The notes under the pieces: generated by a model | Databases searched by the model: none | What the model was told of the DNA's origin: nothing | What the model saw: the letters and a program-made list of their open reading frames with translations, nothing else | In this document: one piece after another, positions 17,992 to 27,204 of the stretch | Position numbering within the stretch: position 1 is the first letter of the stretch | How the letters are laid out: each line of letters opens with the position of its first letter | Program-made: the position numbers and the translations under genes | Assembly: GCA_041690495.1 (NCBI GenBank) | Contig: JAWLHE010000002.1 | Coordinates: 124,001 to 188,000, forward strand | Source: DATAAP01 sp041690495 | GTDB taxonomy: Bacteria; Pseudomonadota; Alphaproteobacteria; CACIAM-22H2 | DNA: 64,000 nucleotides | Reading direction: 5' to 3'

Positions 17992-19392
17992 ATGGAACTC
18001 GATCCGGTATTCCTTTCGCGGATACAGTTCGCGTTCGTCATATCCTTTCACATCCTCTTTCCGGCCTTCACGATCGGCTTGGCCGCCTATATCGCCCTGC
18101 TCGAAATCCTATGGATGTGGACCGGGCGCGAATCGTACGGTCGAGTTTCCCGCTTGTGGATCAATATCTTTGCCGTCTCTTTCGGGATGGGCGTCGTGTC
18201 CGGCATCGTCATGTCCTACCAGTTCGGCACGAACTGGAGCAGGTTCTCGGACATCACCGCAAACGTCGTGGGCCCGCTTCTCAGCTATGAGGTGCTGACC
18301 GCCTTCTTTCTCGAAGCGACCTTCCTCGGAATTCTGCTGTTCGGACGCACGCGCGTGCCGCGCGGGCTGCACGTCCTCTCGGCCATCGCGGTTTCCGCCG
18401 GGACGCTCATATCGACCTTCTGGATTCTGTCGGCCAACAGCTGGATGCAGACCCCGTCAGGCACCGAGTTGCGCGACGGTTTGATCCACGTGACGAGCTG
18501 GTGGGACGCGGTGTTCAATCCGTCATTCCCGTACCGGCTCGCGCACATGGTCGTGGCGGCCTTCCTGACGACGGCCTTTGTCGTCATTGCTGTGGCCGCC
18601 TGGTATCTGCGCCGCGGCCGTTCGGTGCCCGAGGCGCGCACGATGCTGTCGATGACCCTTTGGCTGGTAACCGTGCTGGCGCCGCTGCAGATCCTTCTTG
18701 GCGACCTGCACGGTCTCAATACGTTCGAACATCAGCCGGCGAAGGTTGCCGCCATGGAAGGACACTGGGAGACATACGAGGGCGCACCGCTGGTTCTGTT
18801 TGCCTGGCCCGATATGGACGCCGAGCGCAACCATTTCGAGATTGCGGTCCCCAAACTCGGCAGTTTGATCCTGACTCACGATACCGAAGGCATAGTGCGC
18901 GGTCTGAAGGAATGGCCCGAGTCCGACAGGCCCTATGTGCCGTTCGTCTTCTGGGCATTCCGCATCATGGTAGGGATCGGCCTGATTATGCTCACCGTTG
19001 CGGCGGCAAGCCTGTGGCTGCGCTGGCGCGGCCGCCTGTACGACTCGAAGCTGTTCCTGCGTCTGTGCACATGGTGCCTGCCACTCGGCTTCGTCGCGGT
19101 CATAGCCGGATGGATCGTCACCGAGACGGGCCGGCAGCCCTGGACGGTGTATGGCCTCCTGCGCACGGCGGATTCGGTCTCCCCGTCGCTGACCGGAAAC
19201 AGCGTCCTGGCTTCGCTGCTCGTCTACTTTGCCGCATACGCCGTGATCTTCACGGCCGGCGTCTACTACATGGTGCGCCTCGTGCAACGCGGCCTCGAGG
19301 AGGCCGAAACCGAGACCCGCGGCAGCATGATAGAGCGCGCCCGCCGGCCGCTTTCCACGCCGGATCCCGGGGTCGGGGGAGGCCGCACATGA
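17992..19392 (+). CDS. cydA: Cytochrome bd-type quinol oxidase subunit I
   Basis: 466 residues. The N terminus has the heme b595 ligand in VISFHILFPAFTIG (His about 20), and many membrane helices follow. FPYRLAHM carries a second heme ligand, and TETGRQPWTVYG is the conserved GRQPW motif. The periplasmic Q-loop is short, which groups it with the cyanide-insensitive (CIO) subtype. It oxidises quinol and reduces O2 without pumping protons. A strong site AGGGGAAGGGG precedes the ATG. A TTGAT half-site of FNR type lies just upstream, but its second half is missing. The stop overlaps the cydB start. Confidence 0.95.
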   Translation: MELDPVFLSRIQFAFVISFHILFPAFTIGLAAYIALLEILWMWTGRESYGRVSRLWINIFAVSFGMGVVSGIVMSYQFGTNWSRFSDITANVVGPLLSYEVLTAFFLEATFLGILLFGRTRVPRGLHVLSAIAVSAGTLISTFWILSANSWMQTPSGTELRDGLIHVTSWWDAVFNPSFPYRLAHMVVAAFLTTAFVVIAVAAWYLRRGRSVPEARTMLSMTLWLVTVLAPLQILLGDLHGLNTFEHQPAKVAAMEGHWETYEGAPLVLFAWPDMDAERNHFEIAVPKLGSLILTHDTEGIVRGLKEWPESDRPYVPFVFWAFRIMVGIGLIMLTVAAASLWLRWRGRLYDSKLFLRLCTWCLPLGFVAVIAGWIVTETGRQPWTVYGLLRTADSVSPSLTGNSVLASLLVYFAAYAVIFTAGVYYMVRLVQRGLEEAETETRGSMIERARRPLSTPDPGVGGGRT

Positions 19393-20393
19393 CAATCGAC
19401 GTTACGCTCGTCTGGGCCGGCATCATCGCTTTCGGCGTGTTCATGTACGTGCTGCTCGACGGCTTCGATCTCGGCATCGGCATCCTGTTTCCGTTCGCGC
19501 CGAGTGATTCGGCGCGCGACACGATGATGGGCACGATCGCGCCCGTCTGGGACGGCAACGAGACCTGGCTGGTGCTCGGCGGCGCCGGCCTGTTCGCGGC
19601 GTTTCCGCTGGCCTACGCGATCATCCTGCCGGCGCTCTACTTCCCGATCCTGGTGATGCTGGTGGCGTTGATCTTTCGCGGCGTCGCCTTCGAATTCCGT
19701 GCCAAGGCCGATACCAGCCGGTATCTGTGGGACAAGTCGTTCCACTGGGGTTCGGTGCTCGCGACTTTCGCGCAGGGCATGGTGCTCGGCGGCTTCATCG
19801 GCGGATTCGAGGTCGAGGGCCGGGATTATGTCGGTGGCCTGTTCGGCTGGCTGACGCCGTTCAGCGTCATGACCGGACTGGGTCTGATCGCCGGGTACGG
19901 ACTGCTCGGCGCAACGTGGCTGATCATGAAGACGGACGGGCCGCTGCAGGACTGGGCGTACGGGCGCGCCCGGATTCTGTTGATCGCGACGCTGGTCTTC
20001 GTCGCTCTCGTCAGCCTGTGGACGCCGTTCTTCGATCGCGCCATCGCGGAGCGCTGGTTCTCGTGGCCGAACATCGCACTTCTCTCGCCGGTTCCGTTGC
20101 TGACCGTGCTGATTGCCTACGGCCTGTGGCACGGCCTCCGGGAACGGGCCGAGGTTTCGCCGTTTCTCTATGCGGTGGGCCTGTTCGCGCTCTCCTACGC
20201 AGGCCTCGCGATCAGCATGTGGCCATACGTGATTCCGCGCGTCGCCACGATCTGGGAAGCCGCCGCGGCCCCGAGCAGCCAGATCTTTCTTCTGGTCGGG
20301 CTCGCGTTCATCCTGCCGGCGACGCTTGCCTATACCGCCTATTCGTACTGGATCTTCCGCGGCAAGGTGCGCGAGGGCGAAGGCTATCACTGA
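19389..20393 (+). CDS. cydB: Cytochrome bd-type quinol oxidase subunit II
   Basis: 334 residues, about eight hydrophobic segments, starting LVWAGIIAFGVFMYVLLDGF, followed by the family hallmark FDLGIGILFPF and PVWDGNETWLVLGG. Start ATG 19389 overlaps the cydA stop as ATGA. It pairs with CydA in the inner membrane. The 113 bp after it contain no recognisable small third subunit (CydX or DUF2474-like), although these can be very short and divergent. No cydDC genes are seen nearby. Confidence 0.94.
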   Translation: MTIDVTLVWAGIIAFGVFMYVLLDGFDLGIGILFPFAPSDSARDTMMGTIAPVWDGNETWLVLGGAGLFAAFPLAYAIILPALYFPILVMLVALIFRGVAFEFRAKADTSRYLWDKSFHWGSVLATFAQGMVLGGFIGGFEVEGRDYVGGLFGWLTPFSVMTGLGLIAGYGLLGATWLIMKTDGPLQDWAYGRARILLIATLVFVALVSLWTPFFDRAIAERWFSWPNIALLSPVPLLTVLIAYGLWHGLRERAEVSPFLYAVGLFALSYAGLAISMWPYVIPRVATIWEAAAAPSSQIFLLVGLAFILPATLAYTAYSYWIFRGKVREGEGYH

Positions 20394-20398
20394 TCGAT

Positions 20399-20447
20399 CT
20401 GCGCCGTCGTGCGCTGGTCCGGCCGCTTGCCGGAGGCACCGGCGCAG
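20399..20447. terminator. Nested inverted repeats between convergent cydB and SDR genes
   Basis: The outer arms CTGCGCCG (20399-20406) and CGGCGCAG (20440-20447) enclose an inner hairpin, TCCGGC-CGCTT-GCCGGA (20418-20434). The position between convergent genes suggests a two-way terminator. There is no U-run. Confidence 0.4.
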
Positions 20448-20506
20448 CAAGGGGGTGCCTTGGCAACAGCGGCGGACCGTGACGCGATCGAATTGCAGTC
20501 AGGGGG

Positions 20507-21268
20507 TCAGGCCTTGCGCGGCAGGCGCGCCAGCAGCGGCTCGATCAGGGCGGAGGGCAGGGCCGCGACGAGGCGGACCAGCGCGTACATCGGCCAGGGA
20601 AAGGCGATCCGCGCCTTGTTGCGGGCAAGGCCGCGACGGATGATCTCGGCGGCGCGCCCGGCAGGCATCAGCAGCGGCATGGGGAAGTCGTTTGCCTCGG
20701 TCATCCGGCTGACCACGTAGCCCGGGCAGATCACCGAGACCTGCACGCCCTTGCGGGCCAGGTCGGGCCGCAGCGCTTCGCCCCACACCCGCACGAGGGC
20801 CTTGGAGGCGCAGTAGGCCGGAGCGCCGGGGAAGCCGCGGAACGACGCCAGCGACGACATCAGCGCGATCTGGCCCCGCCCGCGCGCCATCATGCGCGGG
20901 ATGACAGGCAATACCGTGTTGAGCACCCCGTCGACATTGATGCTGACGATGCGGCGGAGCTGGGCGGCGCTCTCCCCGGCGCCGGCGGTTCCGCCCGAAA
21001 CCCCGGCATTGGCAATGACCAGGTCGAGCGGCTCCTGCCCGTCGATGGTCTCGATCCACGCGGCGAGGCCGGCCCCATGCGTGACATCGGCAGTGCAGGT
21101 TGCGACCCGGGCCCCACGCGCCTCGCATGCCCGTGCGACTGCGCCGAGACGCCCGATGTCGCGACCGACGAGGGCGAGGAAGATTCCGGGCCCGGCGTAG
21201 CGGAGCGCCAGCGCCTCGCCGATGCCGCTCGATGCCCCGGTGATCAGGATGGCTTTCGGCTGTTTCAA
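20507..21268 (-). CDS. Short-chain dehydrogenase/reductase
   Basis: 253 residues. The cofactor motif is ITGASSGIGEALALRYAG (about 9-26), then IANAG, the catalytic Ser in LMSSLASFRG and Tyr/Lys in AYCASKALV. The C-terminal tail (FPWPMYALVRLVAALPSAL) is hydrophobic and may contact membrane lipid, as in SDRs acting on lipid-like substrates. The start is TTG at 21268, with a GGGGCGA-like site. The substrate is unknown. It is convergent with cydB and divergent from yicC. Confidence 0.82.
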   Translation of the reverse strand: MKQPKAILITGASSGIGEALALRYAGPGIFLALVGRDIGRLGAVARACEARGARVATCTADVTHGAGLAAWIETIDGQEPLDLVIANAGVSGGTAGAGESAAQLRRIVSINVDGVLNTVLPVIPRMMARGRGQIALMSSLASFRGFPGAPAYCASKALVRVWGEALRPDLARKGVQVSVICPGYVVSRMTEANDFPMPLLMPAGRAAEIIRRGLARNKARIAFPWPMYALVRLVAALPSALIEPLLARLPRKA

Positions 21269-21370
21269 GGAATCGCCCCGTAAACCGTTGTTCGCTCAAG
21301 GCGAAGTGAATATAGTCGCGGCCACTTCGACGGGCCACCAGATCCGGCGGCCGAACAGCTTGGGGGAGCG

Positions 21371-22261
21371 GTGGCAATTTCCAGCATGACGGGGTTCGCG
21401 CGCGCGAGCGCGGCCGATGACCGTTTCGCCTGGACGTGGGAGACCCGCAGCGTCAATGGTCGCGGTCTCGACGTGCGCTGCCGCGTGCCGCCCGGATTCG
21501 ACCAGCTCGAGACGGCCGCCCGCGCCGCCGCGGCGAAGCGCTTCAGCCGCGGCAACATCAACCTGACCTTGAGCGTGGAGCGCAAGGCGGGCACGACGCG
21601 CGTCGTTGTCAACCGTGACGTGCTCGACCAGGTGCTGGCGCTGGTCAAGGATCTGGAGGGAAAGACGAGTGCCGCGCCGGCGCGGCTCGACGGCCTGCTC
21701 GCGGTGCGCGGCGTGATCGACACGGTCGACAACGCCGGCGAGCCGGAGGAGGCCGCCGGACGGCGGGACGCGGCGATGCTCGCCACCCTCGACGCGGCGC
21801 TGGGCCAGCTGCACACGGCCCGCCAGGTGGAAGGCCGCGCGCTGCACACGGCGCTGACCGCGCATCTCGACGAGATCGAATCGCTGACCCGCGACGCCGC
21901 GAGCCAGGCGGCGTCCCAGCCTGCCGCGATCAAGGCCCGCCTCGAGGCCCAGCTCGCCGAGCTGCTGGGCCAGCAGCCGGCGGTGCCGCAGGAGCGCCTG
22001 GCGCAGGAAGTGGCGTTGCTGGCGACCCGCGCCGATGTCCGCGAGGAGCTCGACCGGCTGCATGCGCATATCGGCGCCGCCCGCTCGCTGCTCGAGGCGG
22101 AGGGCGCCATCGGCCGGCGGCTCGAATTCCTCGCCCAGGAGTTCAACCGCGAGGCCAATACATTGTGTTCGAAATCGAATGACATCGCGCTGACGCGGAC
22201 CGGACTGGCGCTGAAGGCGACGATCGACCGGCTGCGCGAGCAGTCCGCCAACATCGAATAG
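21371..22261 (+). CDS. yicC: YicC/YloC family endoribonuclease
   Basis: 296 residues. The conserved N terminus SSMTGFARA leads into WETRSVNGRGLDVRCRVPPG; the C-terminal DUF1732 part has AQEFNREANTLCSKSNDIAL and TRTGLALKATIDRLREQ, the family signature. YicC proteins are RNA-degrading enzymes in the cytoplasm. GTG start at 21371, with GGGGGAG 4-9 nt upstream. The gap to gmk is 3 nt, the usual alphaproteobacterial pair. Confidence 0.93.
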   Translation: MAISSMTGFARASAADDRFAWTWETRSVNGRGLDVRCRVPPGFDQLETAARAAAAKRFSRGNINLTLSVERKAGTTRVVVNRDVLDQVLALVKDLEGKTSAAPARLDGLLAVRGVIDTVDNAGEPEEAAGRRDAAMLATLDAALGQLHTARQVEGRALHTALTAHLDEIESLTRDAASQAASQPAAIKARLEAQLAELLGQQPAVPQERLAQEVALLATRADVREELDRLHAHIGAARSLLEAEGAIGRRLEFLAQEFNREANTLCSKSNDIALTRTGLALKATIDRLREQSANIE

Positions 22262-22264
22262 GCC

Positions 22265-22900
22265 ATGGACCGCGAGATTACGCGCCGCGGACTGATGCTG
22301 GTCCTGTCGTCTCCGTCCGGGGCGGGCAAGACCACGATCTCGCGCGCCCTGCTGAAGCGCGACCGGAACCTGAAGATGTCGGTCTCGGTGACGACGCGCC
22401 CGAAGCGGCCGGGCGAGGTCGAGGGGATCGATTACTATTTCATCGATCCGACCGAGTTCAATCTGATGGTCAACCGCGGCGAACTGCTCGAATACGCCAA
22501 GGTGTTCGGGCATTATTACGGCACGCCGCGCCAGCCGGTGGAGGCCGCGCTGACGGACGGGCGCGACGTTCTTTTCGACATCGACTGGCAGGGAACGCAA
22601 CAGCTCAAGGCGTCCGCGCGCGAGGACCTGGTCAGCGTGTTCATCCTGCCGCCCTCGACCGCGGAGCTGGAAAAGCGCCTGAAGACCCGCGCCCAGGATC
22701 CGCCGAAGGTCGTCGCCGAGCGGATGGAGAAGGCGGCGGACGAGATGAGCCACTGGGCCGAATACGACTACATCATCGTCAATCGCGACATTCAGGACAG
22801 CGTTGCGCGGGTCGAGGCGATCCTCGCCGCGGAGCGTGCACGGCGCGACCGTCAGGTGGGGCTGGCGGATTTCGTCAAAGGCCTGCGCGAAGGGCAGTGA
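22265..22900 (+). CDS. gmk: Guanylate kinase
   Basis: 211 residues. The P-loop is LSSPSGAGKTTISRALL (about 14-30), then SVTTRPKRPGEVEGIDYYFI, HYYGTPRQPVEAALTDGRDV and DIDWQGTQQLK, and the C-terminal YDYIIVNRDIQDSVARVEAI. It phosphorylates GMP to GDP. The last 26 nt overlap the 3' end of the convergent rsmA. Confidence 0.97.
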   Translation: MDREITRRGLMLVLSSPSGAGKTTISRALLKRDRNLKMSVSVTTRPKRPGEVEGIDYYFIDPTEFNLMVNRGELLEYAKVFGHYYGTPRQPVEAALTDGRDVLFDIDWQGTQQLKASAREDLVSVFILPPSTAELEKRLKTRAQDPPKVVAERMEKAADEMSHWAEYDYIIVNRDIQDSVARVEAILAAERARRDRQVGLADFVKGLREGQ

Positions 22901-23708
22901 AGGCCCGCGCGAGCGCGCAGAATTCCTCGATCGACAACTCCTCGGCGCGCCGGGTCGGCGCGATGCCGGCCCGTGCGAGCAGCGCCTCGGAGCCGACGCC
23001 GAGCGCCTTCAGGCTCGATCGCAGCATCTTGCGCCGCTGGTTGAAGGCGGCTGCGGTCACGCGCTCCAGCGCGGCCGGATCGGCAGGGGCGGCCGGCTTG
23101 TCGCGCGGCATCAGTTCGACCACGGTCGAGACGACTTTCGGCGGCGGCGTGAACGCGGCGGGCTGGATGTCGAACAGCCGGCGGACGCGGCAGCGCCATT
23201 GCGCCGCCACCGCAAGGCGCCCGTAAGACGGGTCGCCTGGGTGCGCCACCAGGCGCAGCGCCACCTCCTTTTGGAACATCAGGGTCATGCTCGCGAAGGC
23301 CTGCGCATGCGCAAGCCATTGCAGGAGCATGGCGGTCGCAACGTTGTAGGGCAGGTTGGCGACGATGCGGCGCGGCGGCACGCCGAGTTCATGGACCGCG
23401 ATCTCGAGTGCATCGGCTTCGACGATCGTCAGCCGCCCGGGATAGGCGTCTGCGAGATCGCCGAGTGCCGCGATGCAGCGCGGATCGCGCTCGACGGCGA
23501 TCACGGCGGCGCCGTTCGCGAGCAGTGCCCGCGTCAACCCTCCGGGACCGGGCCCGACCTCGATGATGGTGCCGGTGCCGATGTCGCCCGCTGCGCGGGC
23601 AATGCGGCCGGTGAGATTCAGGTCGAGCAGGAAGTGCTGGCCGAGCGACTTGCGCGCGGCGAGACCGTAGCGGCCGATCACATCGCGCAGCGGCGGCAGT
23701 ATCGGCAC
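22875..23708 (-). CDS. rsmA: 16S rRNA (adenine1518/1519-N6)-dimethyltransferase
   Basis: 277 residues. KSLGQHFLLDLNLTGRIARA is the family N-terminal signature, the SAM motif is IIEVGPGPGGLTRALL, the catalytic motif is VANLPYNVATAML, and AFTPPPKVVSTVV follows. It dimethylates the two adenines of helix 45 in 30S assembly. The start is taken as GTG 23708, eight nt after the pdxA stop; a CTG three codons upstream is possible. It is the last gene of the leftward lptF-lptG-surA-pdxA-rsmA operon. Confidence 0.95.
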   Translation of the reverse strand: MPILPPLRDVIGRYGLAARKSLGQHFLLDLNLTGRIARAAGDIGTGTIIEVGPGPGGLTRALLANGAAVIAVERDPRCIAALGDLADAYPGRLTIVEADALEIAVHELGVPPRRIVANLPYNVATAMLLQWLAHAQAFASMTLMFQKEVALRLVAHPGDPSYGRLAVAAQWRCRVRRLFDIQPAAFTPPPKVVSTVVELMPRDKPAAPADPAALERVTAAAFNQRRKMLRSSLKALGVGSEALLARAGIAPTRRAEELSIEEFCALARAFTALRAGL

Positions 23709-23716
23709 GCTCTCGC

Positions 23717-24757
23717 TCAGGCGACGTCCTGCTGCCGGCGCGCGCGGCGCTGCTGCGCGAGCGCTCCTGCCAGCTTGATCGCGGCGACGAGACTCGCCGG
23801 ACTGGCGACGCCCTTTCCCGAGATGTTGAGCGCGGTGCCGTGATCGGGCGATGTCCGCACGAAAGGCAGGCCAAGGGTGACATTGACGCCGGTGTCGAAC
23901 GCCAGCGTCTTCAGCGGGATCAGCGCCTGGTCGTGATACATGCAGAGCGCGGCGTCGTAGCGGGCGCGCGCTGCGTCGTGGAACATCGTGTCGGGCGGCA
24001 GCGGTCCGGCGACCGCGAAGCCCGCCGCGCGCAGGATTGCGACGGCAGGCGTCACGATCTCGATATCCTCGCGCCCGATCGCGCCGTCCTCGCCCGCATG
24101 CGGGTTCAGCCCGGCTACGGCCAGGCGTGGCGAATCGATCCCGAAATCCTGGCGCAGCGCATGGCCGACGATGCGGCCGACGGCGACGATGGCGTCCGTG
24201 GACAGGCTGGCGATTGCCTCGCGCAGCGACACGTGGATCGTCACGGGCACCACGCGCAACCCGGCGCCGACCAGCATCATCACCGGTCGGGCCACGCCGC
24301 CGGCCAGCGCCGCCAGGAATTCCGTATGCCCGGGGTGACGGAAGCCCGAATCGTAGAGCGTTTTCTTGTGGATCGGATTGGTGACTACGGCGGCCGCCTT
24401 GTCGGCCGCGACGAGCGATACGGCGCGCTCGATCGACGCGAGCACCGCCCGCCCGAGCGCGGGATCGGGACGGCCGGGCGCCGGGTCGTGTGCGAGCCGC
24501 TCGGGCAGCACCGGCAAGGCGCGTCCGAACGCCCCGAGCGTCTCGGAAGGATCGTCGATCGTCGCGATCGGGACCCCGAGGCACAGCCGCCTGCCGAGCG
24601 CCTGGAGGCGTGCCGGATCGTCGATGACGAAGAACGGGGGAAGCGTATCGCCGCGGCCGTACCAGGCCTTCAGGGTGATCTCGCCGCCAATGCCGGCCGG
24701 CTCGCCCATGGTGAGGGCGATCGGCCGCGCCTCGAGCGGCGGCTCAGACGCGGACAT
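23717..24757 (-). CDS. pdxA: 4-Hydroxythreonine-4-phosphate dehydrogenase
   Basis: 346 residues. ALTMGEPAGIGGEITLKAW is at the N terminus, TNPIHKKTLYDSGFRHPGHT in the middle, and the metal ligands are in NPHAGEDGAIG, CMYHDQALIPLK and RTSPDHGTALNISGKG. It oxidises 4-phosphohydroxythreonine in the DXP-dependent pyridoxal-phosphate pathway. Start ATG 24757 overlaps the surA 3' end by 14 nt, indicating coupling. Confidence 0.96.
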   Translation of the reverse strand: MSASEPPLEARPIALTMGEPAGIGGEITLKAWYGRGDTLPPFFVIDDPARLQALGRRLCLGVPIATIDDPSETLGAFGRALPVLPERLAHDPAPGRPDPALGRAVLASIERAVSLVAADKAAAVVTNPIHKKTLYDSGFRHPGHTEFLAALAGGVARPVMMLVGAGLRVVPVTIHVSLREAIASLSTDAIVAVGRIVGHALRQDFGIDSPRLAVAGLNPHAGEDGAIGREDIEIVTPAVAILRAAGFAVAGPLPPDTMFHDAARARYDAALCMYHDQALIPLKTLAFDTGVNVTLGLPFVRTSPDHGTALNISGKGVASPASLVAAIKLAGALAQQRRARRQQDVA

Positions 24758-26018
24758 CCACGAAGGCTGCGCGGCGCAGGTCCCGCAGATAGCGGCGCGA
24801 CAGCAGGTCAAGGCGCTGGCGCAGCAGGTTCTCGGTAATCTCCTCGCGGGTCGGCATGTTGCTCGGCGCGTCCTCGCGCTGGCATACCATCAGAAGCAGC
24901 AGCCCGCGATCGATCTCGATCGGCGGGCTTGCCTCGCCGACTTTGAGCGGCAGGACGACGTCGCGAATGCGCGGCGCGAGATCGCCGACCCGCAGCTGCT
25001 GCGGATCCGTCGGTGGCGGGACCCCGAGCTCCTCCGCCACGCGCTTGAGATCGGCGCAGCCCGAAACGGCTTCGCGCACTGTTTCGGCGAGGCTCTTGTG
25101 CGCCTCGAGCTCGGCCGGCGCGGCGCCGGCCTCGAACGGAATCAGCATCTGCACCAGCGTCACCGTCGTATCGTTCGGCGACGCCGCTGCGATGATCCGT
25201 CGCTGCCGTACGGCGTAGATGTAATAGCCGCCGACCGCGCGGATCGGCTCCGTCAGCTGGCCCGGTGGCGTCTTCTCGATTGCCGCCTCGACGTCGCTCT
25301 CCATCGTCCCGCCCTGCACCCAGCCGATGTCGCCGCCGGCGGCGGCAGATGCGTTCTGCGAGAACTGGCGTGCCATGTCGCGGAAGGGTGCGCCGCGGCG
25401 CAGCTGTTCGGTCAGTCCGAGCGCGGCCTGGCGAACCTCGTCCTCCTGCTCAGGCGAGTCAACGGCCAGGAATATCTCGGCCAGCAGGTATTCCGGCGTG
25501 CCTTGCGCTGCCTTGAGGCGGGCAATCTGCTCGTCCACCTCGTCGTCGCCGACCTGAAGCGTGCTGCGAAGGCGGCGCGTGACCAGCTTCTGCCACAGCA
25601 CGCTGGCCCTGATCTGCCCCATGACCGCCGAGTGCTCGATGCCGCTGTTCGCAATGACCTGCTCCAGGCCGCCCGGGGGCATGTTGTTGTTCCGCTCTAT
25701 GACCGCGATGGCGGACTGCATGTCCGCCTCGGTGGCGGTGATGTTCTGGCGCGCGGCTTCCTGGGTCTGGATCTTCTCGTCGATCAGGCCGCGCAGCACC
25801 TGCGGCTGGACGCGTCGGCGGGTCTCGGGCGTGTCGGGCAGGCCCGAAGCCATGATGGCGAGCCGGGTGCGATTGACGAGATCATAGAGCGAAATGACCT
25901 CGTCGTTGACGACGGCAGCGATCCGCTGCGTCTCCTGGGCATGGAGCAGTCCCGGCAGCAGGCCGAACGCTGCAATGGCCAAGCCAAGAAGGAATAAGCG
26001 TCTCGTGATCCGGATCAA
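24744..26018 (-). CDS. surA: Peptidyl-prolyl isomerase SurA-like outer-membrane chaperone
   Basis: 424 residues with a signal peptide (LFLLGLAIAAFGLLPGLLHA, cleavage after HAQ). The N-terminal SurA segment follows (IAAVVNDEVISLYDLVNRTR), then a parvulin-like domain around residues 170-275 (EYLLAEIFLAVDSPEQEDE; MARQFSQNASAAAGGDIGWV). The second parvulin region is degenerate. It escorts beta-barrel proteins across the periplasm. The start is TTG at 26018. In relatives lptD lies immediately upstream; here only 72 bp separate it from lptG. Confidence 0.9.
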   Translation of the reverse strand: MIRITRRLFLLGLAIAAFGLLPGLLHAQETQRIAAVVNDEVISLYDLVNRTRLAIMASGLPDTPETRRRVQPQVLRGLIDEKIQTQEAARQNITATEADMQSAIAVIERNNNMPPGGLEQVIANSGIEHSAVMGQIRASVLWQKLVTRRLRSTLQVGDDEVDEQIARLKAAQGTPEYLLAEIFLAVDSPEQEDEVRQAALGLTEQLRRGAPFRDMARQFSQNASAAAGGDIGWVQGGTMESDVEAAIEKTPPGQLTEPIRAVGGYYIYAVRQRRIIAAASPNDTTVTLVQMLIPFEAGAAPAELEAHKSLAETVREAVSGCADLKRVAEELGVPPPTDPQQLRVGDLAPRIRDVVLPLKVGEASPPIEIDRGLLLLMVCQREDAPSNMPTREEITENLLRQRLDLLSRRYLRDLRRAAFVDVRV

Positions 26019-26090
26019 AATGGTAGGGCCGCGTTGGAAGCTGAATCGCCCGATATATACGCTGGCCGGGCAGCCGCCGCAATGAACCGG

Positions 26091-27185
26091 CTATCCGTCC
26101 TCGAGATGCAGCAGCAATGTCACGGCGACCAGCGTGCTGACGCCCGCGGGCGTCCATGCGGCCAGGATGACCGGTATGCTGGCGGTCTGGCCGAGGGCTG
26201 CGACCAGGTTGGACATGAAGTAGAGGATGAAGCCGGCCATGATGCCGGAGACGACGAGGCCGAAGGTCCCTCCGCGCCGCGGCGGCCGCAGCGAGAAGGT
26301 TGCGGCAAGCAGAACCATGGCCACCAGCAGAAGCGGGCCGGCGAGCAGCCGGTGCCAGTAGAGGCGATGGCGGACGGCGGAAAACCCGGCGTTCTCCAGC
26401 ACCTGAATGAAGCTGGGCAGTTCCCAGAACGAGATCGTCTCGGGCGAGGCGAAGCTTTCCTGGATGCGCTCGACCGTCATGTCCGTCGGCAGGCTGTAGG
26501 TCTTCTCGAAGTGCGAACCGCGTTCCGGCATCGAGATCGTCGCATTCTGAAGGACCCACGCTCCCGGCCCGAGCCGCGCCGAGGCGGCGTCGATGCGGCC
26601 GCTGAACCGGTCCTTGCCCTCGAACATGAACACGACGACGTTGTAGAGTTCCATCTGCTGGGACGAAACCCGCTGCGCATGGATCACGGCGTTGCTCTTG
26701 CCGTCCGCCTGCCGCAGCCAGAAGCCGGACTGCGCCACGGCAAGCAGGCTCGTCTGCCCGCGCAGAAGCTTGGCTTCGGTCTGCTCGTACCGCGAATACA
26801 GGACTGCGCCGACCGGATTGAGCACGGCCAGCCGGAACGCGCCGATCAGCACCACGATCGCGAGGGCCGGCAGCAGGAACTGCCACACCGATATGCCGGC
26901 GGCACGGACCACCGTCAGCTCATGGCTGCGACTCAGCCTCCAGAAGGTCAGCATCGTCGCGAACAGGACCATGAAGGGGATCATTTCCTGGACGATCTGC
27001 GGCAGCCGAAGCAGCGAAAGCTGCAGCACGATCGAGAACGTGACCTCGACCCGGCTTGCCGCGCGGCGCATCAGCTCGATCGTGTCGAACAGATAGGCGA
27101 TCGCCGACAGCGCCAGCAGGACGGCGACGAAGCGCATGGCGAACTGACGGCCGATATAGGCGGAGAGCGTGAGCGAGAGGCGCAT
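26091..27185 (-). CDS. lptG: LPS export ABC transporter permease LptG
   Basis: 364 residues of the YjgP/YjgQ family. The N-terminal helix is RFVAVLLALSAIAYLFDTIE, then HELTVVRAAGISVWQFLLPA (coupling region to LptB), a periplasmic beta-jellyroll (about 130-260), and three C-terminal helices ending SIPVILAAWTPAGVSTLVAV. With LptF and LptB it extracts LPS from the inner membrane. It begins 19 nt after lptF. The C terminus carries a short LEDG tail. Confidence 0.93.
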   Translation of the reverse strand: MRLSLTLSAYIGRQFAMRFVAVLLALSAIAYLFDTIELMRRAASRVEVTFSIVLQLSLLRLPQIVQEMIPFMVLFATMLTFWRLSRSHELTVVRAAGISVWQFLLPALAIVVLIGAFRLAVLNPVGAVLYSRYEQTEAKLLRGQTSLLAVAQSGFWLRQADGKSNAVIHAQRVSSQQMELYNVVVFMFEGKDRFSGRIDAASARLGPGAWVLQNATISMPERGSHFEKTYSLPTDMTVERIQESFASPETISFWELPSFIQVLENAGFSAVRHRLYWHRLLAGPLLLVAMVLLAATFSLRPPRRGGTFGLVVSGIMAGFILYFMSNLVAALGQTASIPVILAAWTPAGVSTLVAVTLLLHLEDG

Positions 27186-27204
27186 GGGCTCCGGACTTCT
27201 GCGA

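Noticed and set aside
18501..20393. A 630-codon plus-strand open frame across cydA and cydB
   Set aside because: Only its last 334 codons are CydB; the rest is an out-of-frame Arg/His-rich reading of cydA.
23709..24584. Long in-frame upstream extension of rsmA
   Set aside because: It reads pdxA in another frame; pdxA has all its metal motifs.
24366..25997. 543-codon plus-strand frame
   Set aside because: Antisense to surA and pdxA; no family features.
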